Program-made: the position numbers and the translations under genes
The notes under the pieces: generated by a model
What the model was told of the DNA's origin: nothing
Database searches by the model: none
What the model saw: the letters and a program-made list of their open reading frames with translations, nothing else
Shown here: positions 34,108 through 42,377 of the stretch, one piece after another
Layout: the number at the start of each line of letters is the position of its first letter
Position numbering within the stretch: position 1 is the first letter of the stretch
Source: Streptomyces jeddahensis
GTDB taxonomy: Bacteria; Actinomycetota; Actinomycetes; Streptomycetales; Streptomycetaceae
Assembly: GCF_001642995.1 (NCBI RefSeq)
Contig: NZ_LOHS01000034.1
Span: 1-56,187 of the forward strand
Direction of reading: 5' to 3'
DNA length: 56,187 nt

Positions 34108-35808
34108 ATGGAGACCGAGTCGGAGCCGTACGTCCGTCTTGCGACCCTGCGGCAGCTGCATCGGGTGATGGCGGACATGAACACGGCGCGCAGCCTGGCC
34201 GACACGCTGCAGACCGTCGCCGACGGTGTCGTGAACGGCCTCGGATACGAGCTCGCCGCCGTGAACCTCGTGCGTCCGGACGGCGACCTCGTCGTGGCCG
34301 CCTTCGCGGGCAACGCCGCCGCCGATGCGCTCATGACCGGCCGCGTCGGCTCCCGCACCTCCTGGGAGCGCCGCCTGACCATGGGCGAGGCCTGGGGCGA
34401 CCTGCGCTTCATCCCGTACACCGAGGGCTGGGTCCTCGACGACGACGACGTGCCCCAGTGGCTCACCGACGGTCCCGAGCCGCGCTTCGACGACGAGTGG
34501 CACCCGCGCGACCGCCTCTTCGCGCCCATGTACGCGACGGGCGGCGCCGGTGGGGAACTGCTCGGCGTGCTCTCCGTGGACCGGCCGCGCAACGGCCGCC
34601 GGCCGGGCGCCTGGGGCCGCGAAGCGCTGCAGATGTACGCGTTCCACGCCGCCATTGCAATCAGCAACGCCCGGCTGCGCGCAAACATGCAGCGCGCCCT
34701 GGTCCGCCTCGAGCGCGAGCAGCAGGCCCTGCGCGCCAGTGAGGAATCATTTCGGCAGGCCTTCGAGTACGCACCGAGCGGCATGGCCATCGCCGAGATG
34801 GGCGGTGACCAGCACGGACGCATCCTGCGGACCAACGACGCGCTCTGCCGGCTGCTCGGGCGGCCCGCGTCCGCGCTGCGCCGCTACTCGTTCTCCGATC
34901 TGGTCCACCCTGAGGACATCGGCACGCTGCTGCGCACCTCCGCCGAGGGCGGCCGTGCCGAGCTGCGGTTCGCCCGGCGCGACGGCACGTACGTCTGGGT
35001 GTCCCTGCGCAACTCCGTCGTCGCGGACACCGCCGACGGGCCGCGCTTCCTGCTCACCCACGTCGAGGACATCGAGGAGCGCAAGCGCCGCGAGCTGCAG
35101 CTGGCTCACCGGGCCAGCCACGACTCGCTCACCGGGCTGCCCAACAGCGCCGAGCTGCGCACCCGGCTCAGCGCCCGGCTGTGCAGCCGCCCCCAGCACG
35201 TCGCTCCCGGCCCGGTGGCGGCGCTCGACGCGGCGTACGGCGGTTCCGCGACGCGCGTCGACATGGCGTACGAGGCCGGATACGACACGGGGTACGACGC
35301 GGACGGGCACGGCTTCGACTTCGGGCAGGGCGCCGACCCGGTCGGTGGGGCATTCGGCGCGTACGACCACCATGTGCACACCGTCGCGCCGAGCGGTATG
35401 GACGACGGGACGAAGGGGCTCGCCGTCCTCTTCTGCGACCTCGACGGCTTCAAGTCGATCAACGACCGCTTCGGGCACCACACGGGTGACGCGGTGCTCA
35501 TCGAGGTCGCACGGCGGCTGACCAGCGGCGTCCGGGACGGGGACACGGTCGCGCGGCTCGGCGGCGACGAGTTCGTGGTGCTCGCCGACGGACTGGGCCT
35601 GGCCGATGCGCAGGACCTCGCCGTGCGGCTGCGGAACGCGATCATCCCGCCGATCCGCGTGGACGGCCGCGCGGTCCGGGTCGGTGCCAGTTTCGGCATC
35701 GGATGGGCACAGTGCGGCATGTCCACGGACGACGTCTTGAAATCAGCTGACGAGCGGATGTACGACGAGAAACGGTCTCGTCCCAAACAGCACCGTCGTG
35801 CCGGCTGA
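34108..35808 (+). CDS. cdgB: Diguanylate cyclase CdgB (GAF-PAS-GGDEF)
   Basis: 566 residues: a GAF domain (about 10-195, LADTLQTVADGVVNGLGYELAAVNLV), a PAS domain (about 212-330, ESFRQAFEYAPSGMAIAEMGG) and a GGDEF domain. The active-site GGDEF is at residues 485-489, with the inhibitory RxxD (RDGD) five residues before it, so it should make c-di-GMP and be feedback-inhibited. A G/Y/D-rich insert of about 65-70 residues (about 357-436) separates TGLPNSAELRTRL from LAVLFCDLDGFKSIND. c-di-GMP with BldD controls sporulation onset. ATG with GGGGAG upstream. The CBM-like gene follows. Confidence 0.94.
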   Translation: METESEPYVRLATLRQLHRVMADMNTARSLADTLQTVADGVVNGLGYELAAVNLVRPDGDLVVAAFAGNAAADALMTGRVGSRTSWERRLTMGEAWGDLRFIPYTEGWVLDDDDVPQWLTDGPEPRFDDEWHPRDRLFAPMYATGGAGGELLGVLSVDRPRNGRRPGAWGREALQMYAFHAAIAISNARLRANMQRALVRLEREQQALRASEESFRQAFEYAPSGMAIAEMGGDQHGRILRTNDALCRLLGRPASALRRYSFSDLVHPEDIGTLLRTSAEGGRAELRFARRDGTYVWVSLRNSVVADTADGPRFLLTHVEDIEERKRRELQLAHRASHDSLTGLPNSAELRTRLSARLCSRPQHVAPGPVAALDAAYGGSATRVDMAYEAGYDTGYDADGHGFDFGQGADPVGGAFGAYDHHVHTVAPSGMDDGTKGLAVLFCDLDGFKSINDRFGHHTGDAVLIEVARRLTSGVRDGDTVARLGGDEFVVLADGLGLADAQDLAVRLRNAIIPPIRVDGRAVRVGASFGIGWAQCGMSTDDVLKSADERMYDEKRSRPKQHRRAG

Positions 35809-35914
35809 ACCGCAGGTCAGCGTGGTGGTGAGGCGTAGACCACCCTTTCGCGCGCCCCGGAGCCGGTAGGCTCGCGGAGTCCGCTGACTGCACGTGGTGA
35901 GGAGTGACCAAGGG

Positions 35915-36874
35915 ATGACGCCCGGCAACAACGGCGCGAGCACGCCCGAGGACGACGACCCGTTCGGCTACCTCTACGCCGACGGTCAGGCGTCCGGGGC
36001 CACTCCACCGACGGGTGGCGGGGGCTACGGATACCCGGGTTCCCGCTCCTCGTACAACCAGGTCCGCGCGGTCGGCGAACGGCAGTACGGGCAGCAGACG
36101 CAGCAGGGCGCCTACGGGCAGGTCCCGCAGCAGTCGCCGTACGGCCAGCAGAACGCCCACTACGCGGCGCCCGAGACGCTGCCGGGCGGCGCGCCCACGA
36201 CGCAGTACCAGCCGGCGCCGGACCACTCCGGCCGCGGCGGCCGTGGGCGCGGCCCCAACACCAAGGGCCTGCTCATAGGCGCTGTCGCCGTGGTCGCCGC
36301 CGTCGTCATCGGCATCGGTGTCGCAGTGCTCACGGGCGACGACCCCAAGGACGGCGGGGACGCCAAGGCGGGGGCGGCGCCGACGGCGAGCCAGTCGGCC
36401 GAGCCGAGTCAGTCGGCGACCGAGAACGCCGCCGAGCCGGCCGAGCTGCCCGAGGCGGACGCCAAGGCGCTGAAGCTGGACGGCGGCGCCGTCACCGACT
36501 CCCAGATCAAGGGGGCCGAGGCCGGCAGCGGGGTGTACGTGACGGGGCTCAACACGGTCGGCGCCCAGGTCACCTGGACGGTCAACGGCATCCCCAAGAA
36601 CGGCACGTACACGCTCTTCGTGGGCTACAGCGTCCCCGGCGAAGCCGCCAAGATGACGCTCACCGTCAACGGCAACGAGTTCGGCTCCAAGCTCAACATG
36701 GGCAACTTCGCGGGCGCCCCCAAGGGCGACTGGGAGAAGGGCTGGACGCAGACCTACGCGTATCCCAGCCTCACCAAGGGCACCAACACGATCACGATCT
36801 CCTGCCAGGCGGGCGACCAGTGCAACGCTCTGCTCGACCGGGTGTGGCTGAAGGCCGGGAAGGTCAAGAAGTAG
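35915..36874 (+). CDS. Membrane-anchored protein with CBM35/CBM6-like domain
   Basis: 319 residues. A Q/G/Y-rich cytoplasmic N-terminus (YGQQTQQGAYGQVPQQSPYGQ), one membrane helix at about 118-141 (LLIGAVAVVAAVVIGIGVAVL), an acidic S/A/E linker, and an extracellular beta-sandwich with GTYTLFVGYSVPGEAAKMTLTVNG and CQAGDQCNALLDRVWL, typical of family 6/35 carbohydrate-binding modules. Probably binds a wall or extracellular glycan. ATG has GGTGAGGAG upstream. It lies just after cdgB on the same strand; read-through is possible. Confidence 0.82.
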   Translation: MTPGNNGASTPEDDDPFGYLYADGQASGATPPTGGGGYGYPGSRSSYNQVRAVGERQYGQQTQQGAYGQVPQQSPYGQQNAHYAAPETLPGGAPTTQYQPAPDHSGRGGRGRGPNTKGLLIGAVAVVAAVVIGIGVAVLTGDDPKDGGDAKAGAAPTASQSAEPSQSATENAAEPAELPEADAKALKLDGGAVTDSQIKGAEAGSGVYVTGLNTVGAQVTWTVNGIPKNGTYTLFVGYSVPGEAAKMTLTVNGNEFGSKLNMGNFAGAPKGDWEKGWTQTYAYPSLTKGTNTITISCQAGDQCNALLDRVWLKAGKVKK

Positions 36875-36900
36875 TCCACGGGCCCGGGCAGGCGGGCGAT

Positions 36901-36954
36901 GGCGCTCAGGCGGCCGTCGCCCGCTCCGGCGCTCAGGCCGCCGTCGCCCGCTCC
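36901..36954. repeat. 27-bp tandem duplication covering the 3' end of the PfkB kinase gene
   Basis: GGCGCTCAGGCGGCCGTCGC plus seven bases is followed by a copy with one change. The second copy holds the kinase's stop codon; the first is an extra copy of its last codons and stop. Confidence 0.8.
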
Positions 36955-37862
36955 GTGACCGCGACCCGCGGCAGCAGCTCCTCGTATGCCGCGCGGTCGA
37001 ACTCGCCCGCCACCGGCGCCCGTACCGTCGCCGCGGACAGGGCCGCAGCCCGGGCCAGCCGGTCCGGCCAGGGAAGATGCTCGACGAGGCCCGACAGCAG
37101 ACCCGCGACCGCCGAGTCCCCGGCGCCCGTCGGATTGCCCGTGACGCGCCCGGGCGGCGTAGCGCGCCAGTGGCCCTCCGGGGCGACCGCGAGCAGCCCC
37201 TCGGCGCCCAGCGAGGCGACGACGGCGCGCGCCCCGCGGCGCCGCACGTCCCGGGTCGCCTGCACCGGCTCGTGGGAGCCCGTCAGTTCGGCCAGCTCGT
37301 CGGCGTTGGGCTTGACGAAGTCCGGGCGGGCCGCGATACCGCGGCGCAGCGGCTCCCCGCTGGTGTCGAGGAGTACGGGCACGGAGGCGGCGCGAGCGGC
37401 CCGGACGAGGTGCGCATACGCGCCGACGGGCACCCCGGGCGGCAGGCTGCCGCACAGGGCCACGGCCGACGACGACCGCAGCAGGTCCTCGTACGCCTCC
37501 AGGAAGGCGCTCCACTCGGCGGGGGCTATGACCGGCCCCGGCTCGTTGAGCTGAGTCGTGTCACCGGTCGCGGTGTCGACGACGGCAACGGTGCGGCGGG
37601 GGGCGCCGGCGACCGGTATGAGCGCGTCGTTGATGCCCGGGACGGTGGTCAGCGTCTCCTGCAGGGCCCGGCCGGTGCCGCCGCCCGCGAAGCCGGTGAC
37701 CGTCACGGAATGCCCCAGTGCCGCCAGCACGCGTGCCACGTTCAGGCCCTTGCCGCCCGGCCGTTCGGTCACCTCGGTGACCCGGTGCGAGGCGTGGGGG
37801 CGCAGGGACGGGACGCGGTAGGTGATGTCGAGGGCGGTGTTCAGCGTGACCGTGAGGATCAC
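36933..37862 (-). CDS. 1-phosphofructokinase-type (PfkB) sugar kinase
   Basis: 309 residues. PfkB signature 1 GGKGLNVARVLAALG and signature 2 NPTGAGDSAVAGLLSGLVEHL, with the catalytic Asp in GAGD, and the N-terminal ILTVTLNTALDITYRV of the FruK/LacC group. Substrate may be fructose-1-phosphate or tagatose-6-phosphate; lying downstream of nagK-nagA on the same strand suggests a hexose phosphate linked to amino sugar use. GTG start with GGAGG 6 nt upstream. The 3' end lies in a 27-bp tandem repeat. Confidence 0.9.
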   Translation of the reverse strand: MILTVTLNTALDITYRVPSLRPHASHRVTEVTERPGGKGLNVARVLAALGHSVTVTGFAGGGTGRALQETLTTVPGINDALIPVAGAPRRTVAVVDTATGDTTQLNEPGPVIAPAEWSAFLEAYEDLLRSSSAVALCGSLPPGVPVGAYAHLVRAARAASVPVLLDTSGEPLRRGIAARPDFVKPNADELAELTGSHEPVQATRDVRRRGARAVVASLGAEGLLAVAPEGHWRATPPGRVTGNPTGAGDSAVAGLLSGLVEHLPWPDRLARAAALSAATVRAPVAGEFDRAAYEELLPRVAVTERATAA

Positions 37863-37885
37863 CTGGACCTCCCCCGAGAAGTGAC

Positions 37886-37933
37886 GTGGGACAACATGCC
37901 TGAAGAGCCGTGGAACAACATGCCTGACGAACC
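37886..37933. repeat. 24-bp tandem duplication upstream of the PfkB kinase gene
   Basis: GTGGGACAACATGCCTGAAG plus four bases occurs twice head to tail (three differences), 24-71 bp before the start codon, in the likely promoter or leader. Confidence 0.8.
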
Positions 37934-38019
37934 GTGACGTGCCTGGATGAACGGGAGAACCGGCCTGCCGGCTTGCAGAATGCGCTTGCCGTCTGCCGGG
38001 CCTGATCATGCCAAAGCGG

Positions 38020-38053
38020 CGGCGGTCAGCCCAGGGTTCCGGGCCAACCGCCG
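38020..38053 (-). terminator. nagA terminator
   Basis: CGGCGGT pairs with ACCGCCG and an inner GCCC/GGGC stem extends it, 80 bp past the nagA stop. Confidence 0.6.
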
Positions 38054-38133
38054 TGAGTTCGTTATCCGTTGAACCAGCTGAAACGTAGAAAACAGGTCAC
38101 CGTGCGAAGGGCCTTCCCACGTGAGGGGGAGGG

Positions 38134-39393
38134 TCAGCCCAGCCGGGGTTCCACGACCCATGAGCCCTTGCGCATCACGCCCTTGAGCTCGAAGTCCGCG
38201 TCCAGCACCACCAGGTCCGCGTCCTTGCCGGGCTCCAGCGAGCCGACCCGGTCGTAGACGCCCAGCAGCTTCGCCGGGTTGGCGGAGATGGCCTGCACGA
38301 CCTCCTCGACCGGCAGCCGGTCGACGGTCGTCGCGCGCTTGAACGCCCGGTCCAGGGTCAGGGTCGAGCCCGCGATCGAGCCGCCCTCGACGAGCCGCGC
38401 GACACCGTCACGCACCTCGACCTCCAGCGGGCCGAGCAGGTACGTCCCGTCGCCGAACCCGGCCGCGTCCATCGCGTCCGTGATGAAGGCGACCCGTGAG
38501 GCGCCCGCCCGGTGGAAGGCCAGCTCCAGCGCGGCCGGATGCAGATGCGTGCCGTCGTTGATCAGCTCGACCGTGATCCGCTCGTCCTCCAGGAGCGCGG
38601 CGACCGGGCCCGGCGCGCGATGGCCGAGCCCGGGCATCGCGTTGAACAGGTGCGTGGCGACGGTGGCACCGGCGTCGATGGCCTCCACGGTCTGCTCGTA
38701 CGTCGCGTCCGTGTGCCCGACGGCCGCGATCACGCCGAGCTCGGCGAGCAGCCGTACGGAGTCGATGCCGCCCGGCAGTTCGGGTGCGAGCGTGACCATG
38801 CGGGCCTGGCCGCGCGCCGCGTCGACCAGCTTGCGGACCTCCGCGGGCTCCGGATCGCGCAGCAGTGCCTCGGAGTGGGCGCCCTTGCGGCACGGCGAGA
38901 TGAACGGGCCCTCGAAGTGGATGCCGGCGATGTCGCCCTGCTCGGCCAGCTCGGACAGCAGCCCGGCGCGCTGGGTCAGGAAGTCCGTCTCGCCGGTGAC
39001 GGTGGAGGCGACGAGCGTGGTCGTGCCGTGCTCGCGGTGCGTCCGGACGCCCTGGAGGATCTCCTCGACCGTGCCGTTCGTGAAGGAGGCGCCCCCTCCG
39101 CCGTGGTTGTGGATGTCGACGAAGCCGGGGACCAGCCAGTGGCCTGTCAGGTCGAGAGCCGGGGCGTCGTGCGGCGCCCCTGCTCCGATGCGCGTGCCGT
39201 CGACGACCACGCGGCCGCCGTCCACGATCCCCGTGGGCAGCACCACCCGGGCACCGGCGAGGACGGTGGCAGGCGCTCCGCGTGAGGTCCGGTGCACACT
39301 CTGCGGGTCGTGAAGGGCTGATCGCGCAGTTCCCCGCGCCCCTGACGGCGCGCCATCGTCCACTCGATTCAGCGCCTCGCGCTCAGTGGCCAT
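38134..39393 (-). CDS. nagA: N-acetylglucosamine-6-phosphate deacetylase
   Basis: 419 residues from this start. Amidohydrolase metal site VDIHNHGGGG, the Glu of GIHFEGPFI, His residues of AVGHTDATYEQ and ATHLFNAMPGLGHR, and the catalytic Asp in FITDAMDAAG are complete. It removes acetate from GlcNAc-6-P made by the upstream nagK. The ATG overlaps the nagK stop (TGATG). However the first 32 codons contain a widespread Streptomyces repeat (39313-39348), and the family begins near VLAGARVVLP, so GTG 39297 (387 residues) may be the true start. Confidence 0.93.
   Translation of the reverse strand: MATEREALNRVDDGAPSGARGTARSALHDPQSVHRTSRGAPATVLAGARVVLPTGIVDGGRVVVDGTRIGAGAPHDAPALDLTGHWLVPGFVDIHNHGGGGASFTNGTVEEILQGVRTHREHGTTTLVASTVTGETDFLTQRAGLLSELAEQGDIAGIHFEGPFISPCRKGAHSEALLRDPEPAEVRKLVDAARGQARMVTLAPELPGGIDSVRLLAELGVIAAVGHTDATYEQTVEAIDAGATVATHLFNAMPGLGHRAPGPVAALLEDERITVELINDGTHLHPAALELAFHRAGASRVAFITDAMDAAGFGDGTYLLGPLEVEVRDGVARLVEGGSIAGSTLTLDRAFKRATTVDRLPVEEVVQAISANPAKLLGVYDRVGSLEPGKDADLVVLDADFELKGVMRKGSWVVEPRLG
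39313..39348. repeat. Streptomyces GCAGTTCCCCGCGCCCCT repeat, copy 1
   Basis: CGCAGTTCCCCGCGCCCCTGA matches, over 20 bases, the element at 41981-42018. This sequence is common in Streptomyces intergenic DNA; here it falls at the nagK/nagA junction. Confidence 0.75.
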
Positions 39394-40409
39394 CAGGTCG
39401 TTACCTCCGAAGGGGGCGTAGGGATCGGTGACTGGGGCGTAGGTGTCGGTGAGGGGTCGTTCTCGGGGTCGGTCTCGGGGTCGGTCTCGGTGGTGCCGAG
39501 CAGGTCCCGGGCGAGCAGGCCGGCGCCCAGGCAGCCGGCGCTGTCTCCGAGGGCGGCCGGGACGATGGAGGGCAGCTTCTGGAACGTGACGCGCTGTTCG
39601 ACGGCGGCCCGCAGGGGCGTGAACAGCGTTTCCCCGGCCCCGGCGAGACCGCCGCCGATGATCAGGGTGCGCGGGTCCAGCAGGGTGAGCGCGGTGACGA
39701 GCCCGTCGGCGAGTGCGTCGACGGCGCCCTGCCAGACGGCCGCGGCCCTCGGATCCCCGGATTCCACGGCCTTCGCGCAGTCCGCGGCGTCCGCATCCGG
39801 GTCCCCGCAGGCCCCCGCCCACGCCTCCCCTACGGCGGAAGCCGAGGCCAGCCGCTCCAGACAGCCGTGCTGCCCGCAGGGGCACGGCATGCCGCCGGGC
39901 CGTACGACGATGTGGCCGATCTCGCCCGCGAAGCCGTGCGCGCCCGCCTCGACCACGCCGTCGATACCGATGGCCCCGGCGATACCGGTGCCCAGCGCGA
40001 CGAAGAGGAACCGGTCGGTGCCCCTGCCCGCGCCGATCCGTCCCTCGGCGAGTCCTCCCGTGCGCACATCGTGGCCGAGGGCGACGGGCACCCCGCCGAG
40101 CCGGCTGCTGAGCAGGTCGCGCAGGGGCACGTCGCGCCACCCGAGGTTCGCGGCGTACGCCGCGACGCCCCGCTGTGCGTCGACGATGCCCGGGACGGCG
40201 ACGCCCGCGGCCGCGGCGGGCTCGCCGAAGTGCTCCTCGCCGTGGGCGCTCAGCTCGGCGGCGAAGCCGAGGATCGTCTCGACGACGGCGTCGGCGCCGC
40301 GCTCGCGGCCGGTCGCCCGGCGCGCACGGTGCAGGACCGCGCCGTCCACCCCTATGAGGGCGGCTTTCATCCCGGTGCCGCCCACGTCGAGGGCGATGAC
40401 ATGTCTCAC
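39393..40409 (-). CDS. nagK: N-acetylglucosamine kinase NagK (ROK family)
   Basis: 338 residues. ATP motif ALDVGGTGMKAALIG, catalytic GHDVRTGGLAEG, ROK zinc motif CPCGQHGCLE preceded by GEIGHIVVRPGG, and C-terminal ADGLVTALTLLDPRTLIIGGGLAGAG. In Streptomyces this locus phosphorylates GlcNAc released from chitin. It is coupled to nagA. The C-terminal 30 residues are a repetitive T/D/P/E/S tail (TDPETDPENDPSPTPTP) not in the domain. Three DasR-like operators lie upstream, so induction by GlcN-6-P/GlcNAc-6-P is likely. Confidence 0.93.
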   Translation of the reverse strand: MRHVIALDVGGTGMKAALIGVDGAVLHRARRATGRERGADAVVETILGFAAELSAHGEEHFGEPAAAAGVAVPGIVDAQRGVAAYAANLGWRDVPLRDLLSSRLGGVPVALGHDVRTGGLAEGRIGAGRGTDRFLFVALGTGIAGAIGIDGVVEAGAHGFAGEIGHIVVRPGGMPCPCGQHGCLERLASASAVGEAWAGACGDPDADAADCAKAVESGDPRAAAVWQGAVDALADGLVTALTLLDPRTLIIGGGLAGAGETLFTPLRAAVEQRVTFQKLPSIVPAALGDSAGCLGAGLLARDLLGTTETDPETDPENDPSPTPTPQSPIPTPPSEVTT

Positions 40410-40436
40410 GGGAACAGTCTCGCCCGTAGACCCATG

Positions 40437-40452
40437 AGAGGTCTAGTCCAGT
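40437..40452. promoter_or_regulatory. DasR-type (dre) operator 1
   Basis: AGAGGTCTAGTCCAGT against the consensus ACTGGTCTAGACCAGT: core GGTCTAG-CCAGT kept, two to three mismatches. 28 bp upstream of nagK. Confidence 0.75.
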
Positions 40453-40455
40453 TGC

Positions 40456-40471
40456 GTGGGTCTAGTCCACC
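40456..40471. promoter_or_regulatory. DasR-type (dre) operator 2
   Basis: GTGGGTCTAGTCCACC shares the GGTCTAG-CCA core with site 1 and is 19 bp away centre to centre. Confidence 0.7.
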
Positions 40472-40518
40472 TGACTGGTCATCGGATGCCCGTGGGGACG
40501 CTTCCGAAGGCGGACCTC

Positions 40519-40534
40519 ATTGGTGTAGACCTCA
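40519..40534. promoter_or_regulatory. DasR-type (dre) operator 3
   Basis: ATTGGTGTAGACCTCA keeps TGGT-TAGACC. It lies nearer the sugar-binding lipoprotein gene, 128 bp upstream of its start. Confidence 0.65.
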
Positions 40535-40661
40535 CCCGCGGCGCTACGGAACACTCGCTCATGAAAAGCTGACACAGGTGCCACGCCAGTCACACAGGCC
40601 AGTCACACAGGACACGAATGGCACTTACGGAACATATGAAACACAAGGGTGGGAAACGACG

Positions 40662-41927
40662 GTGCAGCGACGCTCTCGGGGTCTGATCGCGGCAGCGGCC
40701 GCACTGGGCATGACGGCGTCGCTCGCGGCCTGCGGCACGTCAGAAGGAAGCAGTGACGTCACGCTCACGCTCGTGGCCGCCGACTACGGCGACTCGGCGG
40801 CGAACAGCTCCCAGAAGTACTGGGACAAGCTCGTCAAGGCGTTCGAGGCCAAGAACCCCGGCATCAAGGTCAAGGTCAGCGTCTACTCCTGGAGCGACGT
40901 CGACCGCAAGGTCAAGGACATGGTCGCCAAGGGCCAGGCGCCCGACATGGCGCAGATCGGCGCCTACGCCGACTACGCCGCGGACGGCAAGCTCTACAGC
41001 GCTCCCGAGCTGCTCTCCATACCCGTCGAGGCCGACTTTCTGCCGCAGCTCAGCGAGGCCGGCGAGGTCGACCGCATCCAGTACGGCATGCCCTTCGCCG
41101 CCTCCACCCGGCTGCTCTTCTACAACAAGACGCTCTTCGAGGACGCGGGCCTCACCCCGCCGAAGACCTGGGCCGAACTGCAGGACGCCGCCCGCGTGCT
41201 CAAGTCCCGCGGCGTGAAGATCCCCTACGCCCTGCCCCTCGGCCCGGAGGAGGCCCAGGCCGAGACGATGATGTGGCTGCTGAGCGGCGGCGCCGGCTAC
41301 ACCGACAACGTCGGCACGTACGACATCGACTCGACCGAGAACATCAGGACCTTCGACTGGCTGCGGGACGAACTCGTCGGCGAGGGCCTCACGGGCTCGA
41401 CCCCGCCCGGCGAGCTCAACCGCGCACATGCCTTCGCGGCCTTCACGCGCGGTGACGTCGGCATGCTCAACGGCCACCCCACGCTGATGCAGATGGCCGC
41501 CAAGAAGGGCGTGAAGTTCGGCATGGTGCCGATGCCCGGGATCAACGGCCAGGCCAAGGCCGCCATGGGTGTCGCCGACTGGATGATGGCCTTCAAGCAG
41601 AACGGCCACGCCAAGCAGATCGGCACGTTCCTCGACTACGTGTACTCCGAGAAGAACGTGCTCGCCTTCTCCCATGAGTACGACCTGCTGCCCGTCACCA
41701 CGTCCGCGTCCGACGCGATGTCCGAGGACAAGGACGACCGGCAGCTCGCCGAATTCCTGGAGGAGCTGCCGAACTCGGAGCTCTACCCTGTTGGCAAGAC
41801 ATCCTGGGCCCAGGTCAGCGCCGACATCAAGCAGCAGATAGGCAAGGCCGTCACCGAGAACGGCAACCCGGCGTCGATCCTGGGGCAGCTTCAGCGGGAG
41901 GCGGCGGCCGAGGAGAACGCGGGGTAG
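40662..41927 (+). CDS. Extracellular sugar-binding lipoprotein of an ABC importer (orphan)
   Basis: 421 residues. Signal peptide VQRRSRGLIAAAAALGMTASLAAC, lipidated Cys24, then a family-1 solute-binding protein (WDKLVKAFEAKNPGIKVKVSVYSW, GQAPDMAQIGAYADYA, AASTRLLFYNKTLFEDAGLTPPKTWAEL, FTRGDVGMLNGHP). No permease genes follow, unlike a complete ABC operon. Its promoter region carries dre-like sites shared with divergent nagK, which suggests an amino sugar or chito-oligosaccharide ligand, with permeases and MsiK supplied from elsewhere. GTG start with GGGTGGGA upstream. Confidence 0.9.
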   Translation: MQRRSRGLIAAAAALGMTASLAACGTSEGSSDVTLTLVAADYGDSAANSSQKYWDKLVKAFEAKNPGIKVKVSVYSWSDVDRKVKDMVAKGQAPDMAQIGAYADYAADGKLYSAPELLSIPVEADFLPQLSEAGEVDRIQYGMPFAASTRLLFYNKTLFEDAGLTPPKTWAELQDAARVLKSRGVKIPYALPLGPEEAQAETMMWLLSGGAGYTDNVGTYDIDSTENIRTFDWLRDELVGEGLTGSTPPGELNRAHAFAAFTRGDVGMLNGHPTLMQMAAKKGVKFGMVPMPGINGQAKAAMGVADWMMAFKQNGHAKQIGTFLDYVYSEKNVLAFSHEYDLLPVTTSASDAMSEDKDDRQLAEFLEELPNSELYPVGKTSWAQVSADIKQQIGKAVTENGNPASILGQLQREAAAEENAG

Positions 41928-41980
41928 CGCTCCGCTGGGGTGCCGCGGCGATGGGCCCTCGGTCGTCTGCGGCGCCGTCG

Positions 41981-42045
41981 TGGCTGGTCGCGCAGTTCCC
42001 CGCGCCCCTTTGGGGCGCAGCGTTCCCCGCGCCCCTTGGGGGCGC
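41981..42045. repeat. Streptomyces GCAGTTCCCCGCGCCCCT repeat, copies 2 and 3
   Basis: CGCAGTTCCCCGCGCCCCTTT then GGGGCGC forms a hairpin; a shortened second unit, GTTCCCCGCGCCCCTTGGGG, follows directly. It lies between the lipoprotein gene and the DUF3263 gene and may terminate transcription. Confidence 0.8.
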
Positions 42046-42066
42046 TTGTCGGTGGAGGGCGATACC

Positions 42067-42336
42067 GTGCCGGACATGGAGAGCCAGCAGAGGGACGGCG
42101 GCGCGCAGCAGGGCGGGCTGAGCGAGCGCCAGCGTGCCGTGCTCGCGCTGGAGCGCCGCTCCTGGCCTGCGCCCGGCGCGAAAGAGCGCGCGATAAGGGA
42201 GCAGCTCGGCATGGTCCCGGTCCGCTACTACCAGCTGCTCAACGCCCTCATCGACGACCCCCGCGCCCTCGCCCACGACCCGGTCACGGTGAACCGCCTC
42301 CGCCGCATACGCGAATCCCGCCGTACCGAACGGTGA
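42067..42336 (+). CDS. DUF3263 domain-containing protein
   Basis: 89 residues. The DUF3263 domain runs from LSERQRAVLALERRSWPAPGAKERAIREQLGMVPVRYYQLLNALIDDP, a helix-turn-helix-like fold found almost only in actinobacteria, next to otsB in many Streptomyces. Function unknown; the ERAIREQLGMVPVRYYQ part looks like a DNA-binding helix pair (inference). GTG 42067 is preferred because GGAGGG is 7 nt before it; ATG 42076 would remove three residues and lies 16 nt away. Confidence 0.85.
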   Translation: MPDMESQQRDGGAQQGGLSERQRAVLALERRSWPAPGAKERAIREQLGMVPVRYYQLLNALIDDPRALAHDPVTVNRLRRIRESRRTER

Positions 42337-42377
42337 CGCCGGGGATGCCCGGGTCCCCTGCTGGATAGGGTCGAAGC

